A DNA stretch of 36,306 bases from a virus, in the IMG/VR virus record IMGVR_UViG_3300020400_001055, positions 1 to 36,306 of that record; one strand, written 5' to 3'. Under the pieces are notes generated by a model. It searched no databases, had not been told where the DNA came from, and worked only from the letters and a program-made list of their open reading frames with translations. Positions 6,694-14,999 of this stretch are shown here, one piece after another (position 1 is the first letter of the stretch; each line of letters opens with the position of its first letter). The position numbers and the translations under genes are program-made.

Positions 6694-8493
6694 ATGCATA
6701 ACATTTACTTGTTTCAACCTCAGTATACAAGTATTTTTAATGGGGAAAAAGTATACTGGATACCCTATAGTATAGGATGTTTGTGGAGTTATGTCAAGCA
6801 ATTTGAACATATTGATAAAAACTTTGAATGTCCTGAATTATTCTTCAAGCGAGATAATCCTAAAGATATTATAGCAAGACTAGATAATCCTAAGCTGTGC
6901 GGTTTCAGTTGTTATGTTTGGAATGAAAAGTATTGTTTGCATGTTGCTGAACAAATAAAAAAACAATGGCCAGATTGTATCATTATGTTTGGCGGAGAAC
7001 AAACTGATCAAAGTTTTCTTGATTATGACTTTATTGATAGTGTTGCACAATATGAAGGTGAAGAAAATTTTTTAGAAATATTAGAATGTATTTTAAAAAA
7101 TACTACAATACCAAAAACTTTTGCTAAACGTAGACTGAATAACTTAAATATTCCTAGTCCTTATACCGAAGGCATATTTGATAAAATTATTCAAGACAAT
7201 TCTAATGCAAAATGGAATATGACTTTTGAAACCAATCGTGGTTGTCCTTTCAGTTGCACATTTTGTAATTGGGGAAGTTTGACACAGAGTAAAATTAAGC
7301 GTTTTGATATAGAAAGAGTTACAAAAGATCTTGAATGGTGTATAGGTAAGCCTATAACATATTTGTTTGGCGCCGATGCCAATTTTGGAATATTTAAAGA
7401 TAGAGATTTAGAAATTGCCAGAGTAATTAAACGTGTTGCGGCACTAAGTGAAATTGATGCTGTCAATCTACAGTACACAAAAAACAGCAATGAAACAGTA
7501 TTTGAGATAGCACAAGAAATGGATCACCTAAGTAAGGGTATTACTGTTAGTGTGCAAAGTATGAATCAACCGACACTAGAAGCTATAAAAAGAACAAATC
7601 TAGCTTTTGATAATATTGAGCATGTCATGAAGGTTGCTAAGAAATACAAGACAAAAACATACAGTGAACTAATTCTTGGCTTACCTTTGGAAACAATTCA
7701 TACATGGAAAGATGGTCTATGCGAATTACTAGAGCTTGGTCAACATGACAGTATAGATGTATGGTTTGCACAATTGTTGCAAAACAGTGAACTAGCACAC
7801 CCTGACACAGTAAAACAATATGGCATTAAAAGTGTAATGGCAAAAGATTATTTTATACTGAACAATTATAATTATTGGGAAGATGTGCCTGAACAAATTA
7901 ATATTATTAATGCAACCAATACAATGACCACTGAACAAATGGTAGAGTGTTACGTATATGCTTGGATGATTATTAATTTCCATATAAATGGATACAGTCA
8001 AATTTACAGCAAGTATTTAAACAAAGTTAAAAAAATACCTTATAGAACTTTTTATGATCTGCTATGGCAGGAATTAAATTCGCCAACTAACAATCAACTA
8101 CAAAAACATGTCAAGTTTTTGAGAGATACTATCTACAAATATTTAAAAACTGGAGCTATAGATGATGGACAAAAAGGACATAACTTTATTCACGTAAGCA
8201 GTAAGTTTTTGTATGAACATAAGAGTGATATGTTTGCAATTAGTAAAAAAATACTAGACTGCCTTTGTGAAGATAATCCAACAAATCTACAAAAGCTACA
8301 GGAAAATATACTATTAGATAAGGAACTAAGTTATCCTATACAAATTAGTTTTGATTATGATATAGATGGTAATTGGGAAAATAAAGAAGTTAATATTACA
8401 TTGGATAGTCGTATTACAGATTTCGACAATCACAATTTTTATGCTTTGCGTAGACAAAATTTAATCCGTAATCAAATTACTGTTCATGCATAG
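6694..8493 (+). CDS. B12-binding-type radical SAM protein
   Basis: The 599-aa protein has a cobalamin-binding-like N-terminal domain (about residues 1-135, including FSCYVWN, IIMFGGEQ and YEGEENFLEIL) and a radical SAM core whose CxxxCxxC is C184, C188 and C191 in NRGCPFSCTFCNWG. The core continues with FGADANFGI, SVQSMN and ELILGLP. The C-terminal 200 residues are not recognised. The N-terminal domain lacks an obvious DxHxxG cobalamin ligand motif, which is common in this broad class. Family members catalyse C-methylation and other radical reactions; the substrate here is unknown, but the gene setting suggests a sugar or glycan. The ATG at 6694 was chosen because the ATG at 6690 stops after three codons. 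It ends head-on into the gene at 8477. Confidence 0.88.
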   Translation: MHNIYLFQPQYTSIFNGEKVYWIPYSIGCLWSYVKQFEHIDKNFECPELFFKRDNPKDIIARLDNPKLCGFSCYVWNEKYCLHVAEQIKKQWPDCIIMFGGEQTDQSFLDYDFIDSVAQYEGEENFLEILECILKNTTIPKTFAKRRLNNLNIPSPYTEGIFDKIIQDNSNAKWNMTFETNRGCPFSCTFCNWGSLTQSKIKRFDIERVTKDLEWCIGKPITYLFGADANFGIFKDRDLEIARVIKRVAALSEIDAVNLQYTKNSNETVFEIAQEMDHLSKGITVSVQSMNQPTLEAIKRTNLAFDNIEHVMKVAKKYKTKTYSELILGLPLETIHTWKDGLCELLELGQHDSIDVWFAQLLQNSELAHPDTVKQYGIKSVMAKDYFILNNYNYWEDVPEQINIINATNTMTTEQMVECYVYAWMIINFHINGYSQIYSKYLNKVKKIPYRTFYDLLWQELNSPTNNQLQKHVKFLRDTIYKYLKTGAIDDGQKGHNFIHVSSKFLYEHKSDMFAISKKILDCLCEDNPTNLQKLQENILLDKELSYPIQISFDYDIDGNWENKEVNITLDSRITDFDNHNFYALRRQNLIRNQITVHA

Positions 8494-9682
8494 CACATCT
8501 TTTATATAACTCAACATCACCTTTACTAATTGTGTGACTCATTCCTAGCACAATTCTTTGATTGTGCAATAACTTGTCTATATTATTATACAATATTTCA
8601 GGCCATTTGTCAATACTACACAATCTACTAACCTCATTAGATACTTTTATTAACCTTTGGATTTCATCTGTTTCTTCATCATAACTATGATCAATTACAT
8701 CATCAAACATATAAAATCCCATATCTCTTAAATGTTGTACAGTGTTTACACTACCATAAACAACAATTGGTTGTAGCATTGACATAGGCTTAATACTTTT
8801 TTCTGTTATAAAAGCATGAGCAGTGGGCAATGTTTCTACTGCTAATTGAAAGTAACTGGTTTGTGAATGACCCCAATCAATTTCATTGACAAACTGCATA
8901 TCAGTGTTAAAATTATATTTTGTATCTATTTTACTGTGTTTTGGAAAATGTGGAATGTTTAATTTTTTAATAAAATTATCATAGTCATCAAATCCAATTT
9001 TAGTAAACAAAGTCTTACTCATATCAATATAGCTTTGTGTAGGTTCAAATAGCACACTAAAATTAATTTTGTCCAATACATTGTTTTCATCTAATAGTCT
9101 TAGCATTGCAATTCTGTCTTGTCTACTTCTTCTCACATAGTATAAACCATAATATGGCAATAGTGTTTTATCCAAAATTTGTTGTGTTTTTTTACAATAC
9201 TCTGATTGATTGGTATAATCAGTTCCAATGACACTGCCTATTGATAGCATATTGTAATTGTAAACAATAGTATGTATTCCTGGAATAATTTTAAGTGGTG
9301 TATTGTTTCCTATTAGATATGTAATGTTTTTTTTACTTAAACCAAATATTGTACAAAATTTATCAAAATTTATTATATCGTTGTCTATGTAATTTTTAAC
9401 TTCGTATCCAGTTTCCCATGATACATTGAAAATTACATGTACATTATTTTCTTTGATATCTCTGAGAATCTTTTTTGGAAAATTTATATCTTGGTGAAAT
9501 CCTTGATTGACTAATCCAAATCTATTGTCATTCAAATATGCCCAAGCATTAATTATAACACTATATTTTTTAGGAAGTTTATCTATATCTTTACACTGTT
9601 CAACTGTTTCCAACAGCAAATGTGACACATAAGCACAGTCAAACAGACTATCATCATCTGGACTGTATAAAGTTGGTTTCAT
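8477..9682 (-). CDS. Glycosyltransferase-like protein, paralog of the one at 2458
   Basis: The 401-aa protein shares with the protein at 2458-3858 the C-terminal block FITEKSIKPMSMLQP, a GS four residues later, and GFYMFDDVIDHSYD. The N-terminal regions differ more. I read this block as a glycosyltransferase-type nucleotide-sugar-binding region by resemblance, not proof. ATG 9682 overlaps the stop of the preceding gene as ATGA. It is the last gene of the long leftward operon, and its final 17 bases lie opposite the final 17 bases of the radical SAM gene, leaving no room for a terminator between them. Confidence 0.68.
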   Translation of the reverse strand: MKPTLYSPDDDSLFDCAYVSHLLLETVEQCKDIDKLPKKYSVIINAWAYLNDNRFGLVNQGFHQDINFPKKILRDIKENNVHVIFNVSWETGYEVKNYIDNDIINFDKFCTIFGLSKKNITYLIGNNTPLKIIPGIHTIVYNYNMLSIGSVIGTDYTNQSEYCKKTQQILDKTLLPYYGLYYVRRSRQDRIAMLRLLDENNVLDKINFSVLFEPTQSYIDMSKTLFTKIGFDDYDNFIKKLNIPHFPKHSKIDTKYNFNTDMQFVNEIDWGHSQTSYFQLAVETLPTAHAFITEKSIKPMSMLQPIVVYGSVNTVQHLRDMGFYMFDDVIDHSYDEETDEIQRLIKVSNEVSRLCSIDKWPEILYNNIDKLLHNQRIVLGMSHTISKGDVELYKRCAMHEQ

Positions 9683-10587
9683 AACAACTCAATTCCTATC
9701 CATTTTTGTTTCAACCATATGTCATGCCAATCGTCTTCTGTATATGATTGATGTTTTTTATTTACGAATGCAACAACTGGTGCTGTATTGTACATGTGTT
9801 TTGGATTATATGTATCGACATAACTTTGTAAATTATTTTTTTGTACCCAGTCATGTTGCTGTTGATGATTGTCTTGGTTTATTTTATCTATAGTTTTCAT
9901 GTCATGATTTACAAAATTACTACTATGCCTAAACAATACTTGAGTATATATGTATTCTTGTGGTCTTAGCATATTGTCTTTAACAACTTGTGTATCATTT
10001 GTCCATGTACAATGTCCTAGATGTTTGCCTAATGTACAGTATCCTAACAATAAAGCAGTATCACATGCTTGTTCATAATATGCTTCACTGAACCACTGTC
10101 TTTCGTTATCCGCTATAGGACGCTGTATTTTTAATTCTGTTTCCAATGATCCAAAGTCTAACACTGCATAATTTTGTCTATCATTGTTTTTTGACCACAT
10201 TATTTGTTCCATCTGATGTACAAACTGATTAATCTTCTGTAGTGTATCATGTGCATCTTGAGGTAATTCATGCTTGTATATTTCTTCTTTATGATGAAAG
10301 TCTTGATGTAAACTGTTAAGATTTTGCTGTGTAATACTATCAATATCTTCAGGCCAATCAAAATCAAAATTATACTGTTTCATAAGTTCAACATTTTCAA
10401 TAATATTGTTTTGACATTCGTTAATATCTCTGTAAGCTGGAAAGTCAGGTTCCATACTTATTACAGGAGTCAATGGTTCTATGTTTTTTCTCAATTGCAT
10501 TTGATTCCACCATGCATCTGCTACTGAGGAATCTACAACGTCAAAAGCTACAATGTCTTTAGTAAATTTAAATTCAATCTGTCTCAT
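9679..10587 (-). CDS. Unknown phage protein (302 aa)
   Basis: I do not recognise this family. I chose ATG 10587 (MRQIEFKF) because GGAG lies 8 bases upstream; an in-frame ATG at 10608 overlaps the preceding gene further and contains that GGAG downstream of itself. The protein is rich in His, Gln, Asn and Trp, with no signal peptide or membrane segment. A cysteine and histidine cluster, LLLGYCTLGKHLGHCTW, lies in the middle and could bind metal. The ends overlap both neighbours (the radical SAM gene upstream and the glycosyltransferase-like gene downstream), so it belongs to the operon and probably works on the same substrate. Confidence 0.75.
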   Translation of the reverse strand: MRQIEFKFTKDIVAFDVVDSSVADAWWNQMQLRKNIEPLTPVISMEPDFPAYRDINECQNNIIENVELMKQYNFDFDWPEDIDSITQQNLNSLHQDFHHKEEIYKHELPQDAHDTLQKINQFVHQMEQIMWSKNNDRQNYAVLDFGSLETELKIQRPIADNERQWFSEAYYEQACDTALLLGYCTLGKHLGHCTWTNDTQVVKDNMLRPQEYIYTQVLFRHSSNFVNHDMKTIDKINQDNHQQQHDWVQKNNLQSYVDTYNPKHMYNTAPVVAFVNKKHQSYTEDDWHDIWLKQKWIGIELL

Positions 10588-11722
10588 ACATACATCTCCA
10601 TAATTCATAATTAACTTGTTTTAGGTCAGTATTTCTTACTCTATCCAACGATTCGTTAAACGATCTAAACGTAAAAATATTATCTTGTTTATCCTCTGGT
10701 TCTTCAAATAACATATTTTTTAAATGTAATAAACCATGTTCAGGATTTACATTGAATCTTTCTAAGTTTAACTTAGTCCATAGTCTATGTTTTTCTGCTG
10801 TGGGTAAGAGATTAACATTCATAAATCTAGGATTTCTCAACACATTAAAATACATTATGTCTTCTGAATAAACACCTAGCTTCAACAAATAGTCTATAGT
10901 TTTATCTAATTGATGAATTGTAAGCAAACTAGTTGTAATATTAACGTTAACATTTATCTGATCTGATTGGTACTGTAAAATTTTACGTAAATTTTCTTCT
11001 ATTGTTTCCCATACTGTGCCTGTTCTACTATATTCTGCTAGTTCACCAATAGCATCCACGCTGACACTGATGCTTATTCTTTGAAACTTTTTCCACATTT
11101 CAATTGCATCCATGCCTTTGTATTTTGTTTTCATTAAATTAGTTGTATAGCGTACATGTGTATCCCATCTTTCGTTGTCATATAAAATTTTTAATATATC
11201 CCAATGAGTATTGTTAAGTAATGGTTCTCCTCCAGCAAAATACACACTTTTGCAATGGTCTAAATTATCTTGAAACACTTGTTTGGTATCTGTTTTTGTC
11301 TTTAATATTATTGAATCGCTTACTGGATGATTATAATAAGTTTTATCATCTTTATACTTTCTTGCTTCTTGATTCCATAAACTACTACACCATGGCCCGC
11401 ACATTCTACAACTCATATTACAAAGATTATCATCTCTTATATCCCAATGACTTAGATTTTCGCTGTCAGTATGCATTGAACTAAATCTTGTTCTACTACT
11501 GCCTAGTCCTTTGTTTTCTGAGTTCCAACAGACACTGCAACTAGGATCTTGTATATCGTCTGCTAAATTTTGTCGGACCTGTTTAAACTTTTCACTGTGA
11601 AAAGCTTCAAGCAATCCTATATTGTTTGCGTTTAGACCTAAACTTTTTTGGTCGCAACACATTACGATGTCACCATCTGGTCTTACGTGAATTCCACTTT
11701 TTGCTAATACACATCTTTTCAT
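10574..11722 (-). CDS. Radical SAM protein with N-terminal twitch-like cysteine domain
   Basis: Residues 1-70 hold an N-terminal cysteine cluster (C4, C22, C23, C62, C65, in GDIVMCCDQ and CSVCW) that resembles a twitch or SPASM auxiliary iron-sulfur domain. It sits in front of the core rather than behind it. The radical SAM motif follows as C101, C105 and C108 in LCNMSCRMCGPW, with the SAM-contacting GGEP at 164-167 (YFAGGEPLL). Such proteins bind a catalytic 4Fe-4S cluster and probably an extra cluster, and typically modify peptides or sugars; the substrate here is not known. ATG 11722 overlaps the SGNH stop by 4 bases. It is a paralog of the gene at 12626. Confidence 0.87.
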   Translation of the reverse strand: MKRCVLAKSGIHVRPDGDIVMCCDQKSLGLNANNIGLLEAFHSEKFKQVRQNLADDIQDPSCSVCWNSENKGLGSSRTRFSSMHTDSENLSHWDIRDDNLCNMSCRMCGPWCSSLWNQEARKYKDDKTYYNHPVSDSIILKTKTDTKQVFQDNLDHCKSVYFAGGEPLLNNTHWDILKILYDNERWDTHVRYTTNLMKTKYKGMDAIEMWKKFQRISISVSVDAIGELAEYSRTGTVWETIEENLRKILQYQSDQINVNVNITTSLLTIHQLDKTIDYLLKLGVYSEDIMYFNVLRNPRFMNVNLLPTAEKHRLWTKLNLERFNVNPEHGLLHLKNMLFEEPEDKQDNIFTFRSFNESLDRVRNTDLKQVNYELWRCMYETD

Positions 11723-12636
11723 TTGTTTAATTCTGGTAGTATCACTTGCTCTACATACTTTTCATATGTATATTTACTGTAGTGACCTCCAACACATTGT
11801 ATTGGATTACCTTCAGCTTCAACTTGTTCAAATACTTCACTTATACCAGTCAATAATAAATCAGAAAATTGTTCTTTTAAAAATTTAACTAAATCTTTGT
11901 GTTTGTATTTTTCAACTAAATTTTCATTGTCAAAAAGTTCTTGTGTTGAGAGTTCTATTTCAATATAGTCCCAAGGAATATTAGGATGATATTTGTTTGG
12001 ACAAAACTGATGAAAAGGATCTATAAAGAGAATTTTTTTACAGCCTTGTTCATTTATCAGTTGTTTGATAGTTTTGACATAACTTAATGTTGTAATTGCT
12101 TTTGCTGTACTGTCATCTCCAAAGATAAGATCAAGTTGTTTCCATTTTGTATACCCGTCTTTGTTAAGCACAGGTGACCAACAGTTTGTAAATGTGCCGG
12201 TTCTTCCATTACTTGTATGTATACCATAGTAGGATCTTCTTTCTGGTTGACTTATTCCGCACACAACAATAGTCTCTTTATCTATAGTTTTTAAATTTTT
12301 TATAACATCATTTAATATAATGTTATTGCTGTGTCCTCCAGTTGCATAATTTATATGTTTTACATCAAGTTTCCTACTGAGTATCCCTCCTATACTATAA
12401 TAGTGTGGATGTGTGGCATCTTCATGTTTTTCTAATTTAGTCATGAAATCGTTGTAATCATTTCGTTCTTGTGATGTAAGGGGAGGGTCAGGCACTCCGT
12501 CTTTATCTAAGACCAATTCCCATCTGCCAATTGCATCACCTGCATCTTGTAAAAATTTAGATTTACAAAAATTGTGTTGGAAACTTTCGGTACCATACAT
12601 AAAACTATCACCAAATACAATTACTTTATTCGTCAT
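11719..12636 (-). CDS. SGNH/GDSL-type hydrolase-like protein
   Basis: The 305-aa protein begins MTNKVIVFGDSFMYGTE, a classic block I with the nucleophile S11. A glycine and asparagine block follows as YATGGHSNN at 98-105. Near the C-terminus is GGHYSKYTYEKYV with a candidate catalytic H285, but the residue three positions before it is valine, not the usual aspartate, so the canonical DxxH is not present. A different acid may serve, or activity may be changed. ATG 12636 has an AGGAG upstream and overlaps the previous gene by 11 bases. It sits between two twitch-type radical SAM genes. It could act on acyl groups of the glycan (inference). Confidence 0.78.
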   Translation of the reverse strand: MTNKVIVFGDSFMYGTESFQHNFCKSKFLQDAGDAIGRWELVLDKDGVPDPPLTSQERNDYNDFMTKLEKHEDATHPHYYSIGGILSRKLDVKHINYATGGHSNNIILNDVIKNLKTIDKETIVVCGISQPERRSYYGIHTSNGRTGTFTNCWSPVLNKDGYTKWKQLDLIFGDDSTAKAITTLSYVKTIKQLINEQGCKKILFIDPFHQFCPNKYHPNIPWDYIEIELSTQELFDNENLVEKYKHKDLVKFLKEQFSDLLLTGISEVFEQVEAEGNPIQCVGGHYSKYTYEKYVEQVILPELNK

Positions 12637-14194
12637 TTTGCTTCTCCTGTTCTAGTTTACATATATTGTAAAAATGCTCAAGTTCTGGAAATGTTTTTAC
12701 AAAATCTTTGTTTCTTCTTTTTTCGTACTCTTGTGCGAAATTAAAAAATCTTCTTCTAGCACGACCATAAACACTATCTTGTTTTGTCTCATCTTCGTTT
12801 ATGTATCTTATTTGTATAATTAAGTCAAAAAGTATACGTCTAAATTTTTCTATTTCTTGCGGTTCAAATCTTATATTATCTGACCACCCAGGTACCACTG
12901 CATTTTCAGTCATATATTCAAAAGCAGGTATTAGATAATTTGCAATCACATCTTTTGTAAGCAGTCTGGCATCTAGGAAATCTGGCTGTCTAACATATGG
13001 AATATCAATACCAACTCTTGATACACTTTCATCATCAGGTCGATTAATACTACTACCTGCTAAAGTTATAAAATTGTCTACATCAAAAGGTGTATCTTTA
13101 GATAACCAACGTTGTATACCATTGGCACTGTATTTTCTTTTTAGGTTTAATATATATTCTAAAAATTTTTTAAAGCTAGGAGCACTAAGCAAGTTGAATG
13201 CACTCATAAAAGTTACTCTAGTATTATTAGTATTGTCCAAAAAATATTCTATATCACGTACAAAGTTTTTCCAAACAATACCATCTCTGATATATTCACA
13301 CTGTTCGTCTGTTGCTTCAGAGCTTGTAAATAATGTAAATTTTTTCACACACTTTTCTTGCTCTAATATTTTTACATTGTCTACAAATTTTTTCCAAAGT
13401 TTATCTGGTACGCCTGCATTACTGTTAATTGCAAATTCTAAATTAGGCATAGGATTATCTTTCAAATAATCAATTACTTTAAAAGTGTGTTTACTCAGTA
13501 GAGGTTCACCTCCTGTAATTCTAAATGTATGCATGTGTTTAATTGATTTGGGGAACCATTTCCAAAAAGCATCAGTATAAGGATTGTCTTCTCTGTTTGC
13601 AATTTGTTTCTGTATATCACTACCGCCATTAAATGACATATTTTCTAGTTTATAAGGACCGTGTCTGTTTATTTCTTCTGCCCATATGCTACTAAAATTA
13701 GGACCACAATATGCACATTTGAAATTACAAACATTACTAAAACTTACTTCAACATATCTAGGAAAGATATTCTCATGCCCTTTAAGATTGCTTATATCAT
13801 CATGGTCATCGAAACTGTAGTGGTCAAAACTTTTGTAAACTCTATCACTAAAATTTCCATCTTTATTATCTTCTATTCGCCAACAATAATCACACTCAGC
13901 AGGTCTTTGACCATTTAGCATGAGTCTACGTTGTTCTTTTTTATGTTTTGTGTTATGCAATGATCCTGGATGAACTTCAAGTTCATCCAATGGAATAGGA
14001 TGTGCAGATGGATGATGACAACTGTGTGTTAGTCCATTTCCCAAATGCATTGTTACTTGCGTCCATTTTGCCAAACAAAAACCAGGACCTTTAGAATCCA
14101 ATAGATCTTTCATTTTTTGATGATTTGCATGACTAATTATAGGTTTGCCTTTACTATTGACATCCCAATCATAATCAGCTAAAGATTTACTCAT
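12626..14194 (-). CDS. Radical SAM protein with N-terminal twitch-like cysteine domain (long form)
   Basis: From ATG 14194 the protein is 522 aa; a TTG two codons upstream is in frame but offers nothing better. N-terminal cysteines C40, C59, C101 and C104 (CLAKW, THSCHHP, CDYCW) form a probable auxiliary cluster. The radical SAM motif is C156, C160 and C163 in SNVCNFKCAYCGP, with TGGEPLL near 227-233. The C-terminal 200 residues, with many basic residues, are not recognised. It shares its layout with the 382-aa protein at 10574-11722 but is longer and replaces a CC pair with a histidine-flanked cysteine. The start overlaps the fusion-enzyme gene by 8 bases. Confidence 0.86.
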   Translation of the reverse strand: MSKSLADYDWDVNSKGKPIISHANHQKMKDLLDSKGPGFCLAKWTQVTMHLGNGLTHSCHHPSAHPIPLDELEVHPGSLHNTKHKKEQRRLMLNGQRPAECDYCWRIEDNKDGNFSDRVYKSFDHYSFDDHDDISNLKGHENIFPRYVEVSFSNVCNFKCAYCGPNFSSIWAEEINRHGPYKLENMSFNGGSDIQKQIANREDNPYTDAFWKWFPKSIKHMHTFRITGGEPLLSKHTFKVIDYLKDNPMPNLEFAINSNAGVPDKLWKKFVDNVKILEQEKCVKKFTLFTSSEATDEQCEYIRDGIVWKNFVRDIEYFLDNTNNTRVTFMSAFNLLSAPSFKKFLEYILNLKRKYSANGIQRWLSKDTPFDVDNFITLAGSSINRPDDESVSRVGIDIPYVRQPDFLDARLLTKDVIANYLIPAFEYMTENAVVPGWSDNIRFEPQEIEKFRRILFDLIIQIRYINEDETKQDSVYGRARRRFFNFAQEYEKRRNKDFVKTFPELEHFYNICKLEQEKQNDE

Positions 14195-14999
14195 TTTCAA
14201 ATCTCTCTATATCATCTTCACTAAGTAAATTGGATTTTCCTTTCCATATTTCAACAATATGAGCAGGTTCATCACTGTCATTACAACCTTGATGCCAACT
14301 GTATCTGGGTATATCAACAGGATTGTTTGGATGCAAATAATACAATGAACAACCATCAAATGGATTGTGCAATCTATGATTTATTTTTATGTAAGCCTGA
14401 CCACTGACAATATTCCAAGTTTCGCTTCTGTGTTCGTGCCTTTGCATGGTTAATTTGCTTCTAGGATTTATCACAAGTTCTTTGACTTGAAATCCTTGAC
14501 CTTTATATAATTCTCTGTAGTGTCCCCATTCACGTTCTACTTTGGGTGCAATCCAATTTTGTAATATCCAACTACTACTATTAATTTTAGTTGTTCCGCC
14601 TACCCCACTTACAAATTCAACATTAGGATGATCACCATAAATTTCCTGCTCTGGTATGTTTCCTTCTATTCTATCTCCACCATTTGCAACAATAATTTTT
14701 GCGGAAGTAGTGCTTAGTAATTTAAAAATAGCACCTCCTGCATCATCAAATTTATCATCATTGTCAACTGAGATGACATCATCTACTATACTAAGTTCTT
14801 TTATTATTTTTAATCTTTCAATAAACGGCATAAATGGTCTGCCTTTTTTACGTGCAAGCCATTCGTCACTGTTAACTCCTACCACTAGTTTTTGTCCTAG
14901 TTTTTTTGCTTCTCTAAAATATAAGATATGTCCACTGTGTAAAGGATCAAAACCTCCTGTGACCAAAACAATTTTAGTTATCTCCGAGGGTGTCTTCAA
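14187..14999 (-). CDS. Cytidylyltransferase fused to a ManC-type cupin
   Basis: Residues 1-150 are a nucleotidyltransferase of the RfaE/TagD type: GGFDPLHSGHILYF with HSGH at 21-24, then VGVNSDEWLA and the TKINSSSWIL segment. Residues 158-268 resemble the cupin at the C-terminus of ManC/type II phosphomannose isomerase: WGHYREL, QRHEHRSETW (candidate metal ligands Q186, H188, H190, E193) and RYSWHQG (H236), ending with SEDDIERFENE. It may activate a sugar or alditol phosphate and isomerise it, or use the cupin only for binding. No ATG precedes the catalytic motif; the best start is TTG 14999, with GGAAG 6 bases upstream. It overlaps the preceding gene by 26 bases. Confidence 0.85.
   Translation of the reverse strand: MKTPSEITKIVLVTGGFDPLHSGHILYFREAKKLGQKLVVGVNSDEWLARKKGRPFMPFIERLKIIKELSIVDDVISVDNDDKFDDAGGAIFKLLSTTSAKIIVANGGDRIEGNIPEQEIYGDHPNVEFVSGVGGTTKINSSSWILQNWIAPKVEREWGHYRELYKGQGFQVKELVINPRSKLTMQRHEHRSETWNIVSGQAYIKINHRLHNPFDGCSLYYLHPNNPVDIPRYSWHQGCNDSDEPAHIVEIWKGKSNLLSEDDIERFENE

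Noticed and set aside
8470-8500. Bidirectional terminator at the convergent junction
   Set aside because: Coding frames overlap by 17 bases and no GC-rich hairpin with a T run is visible there.
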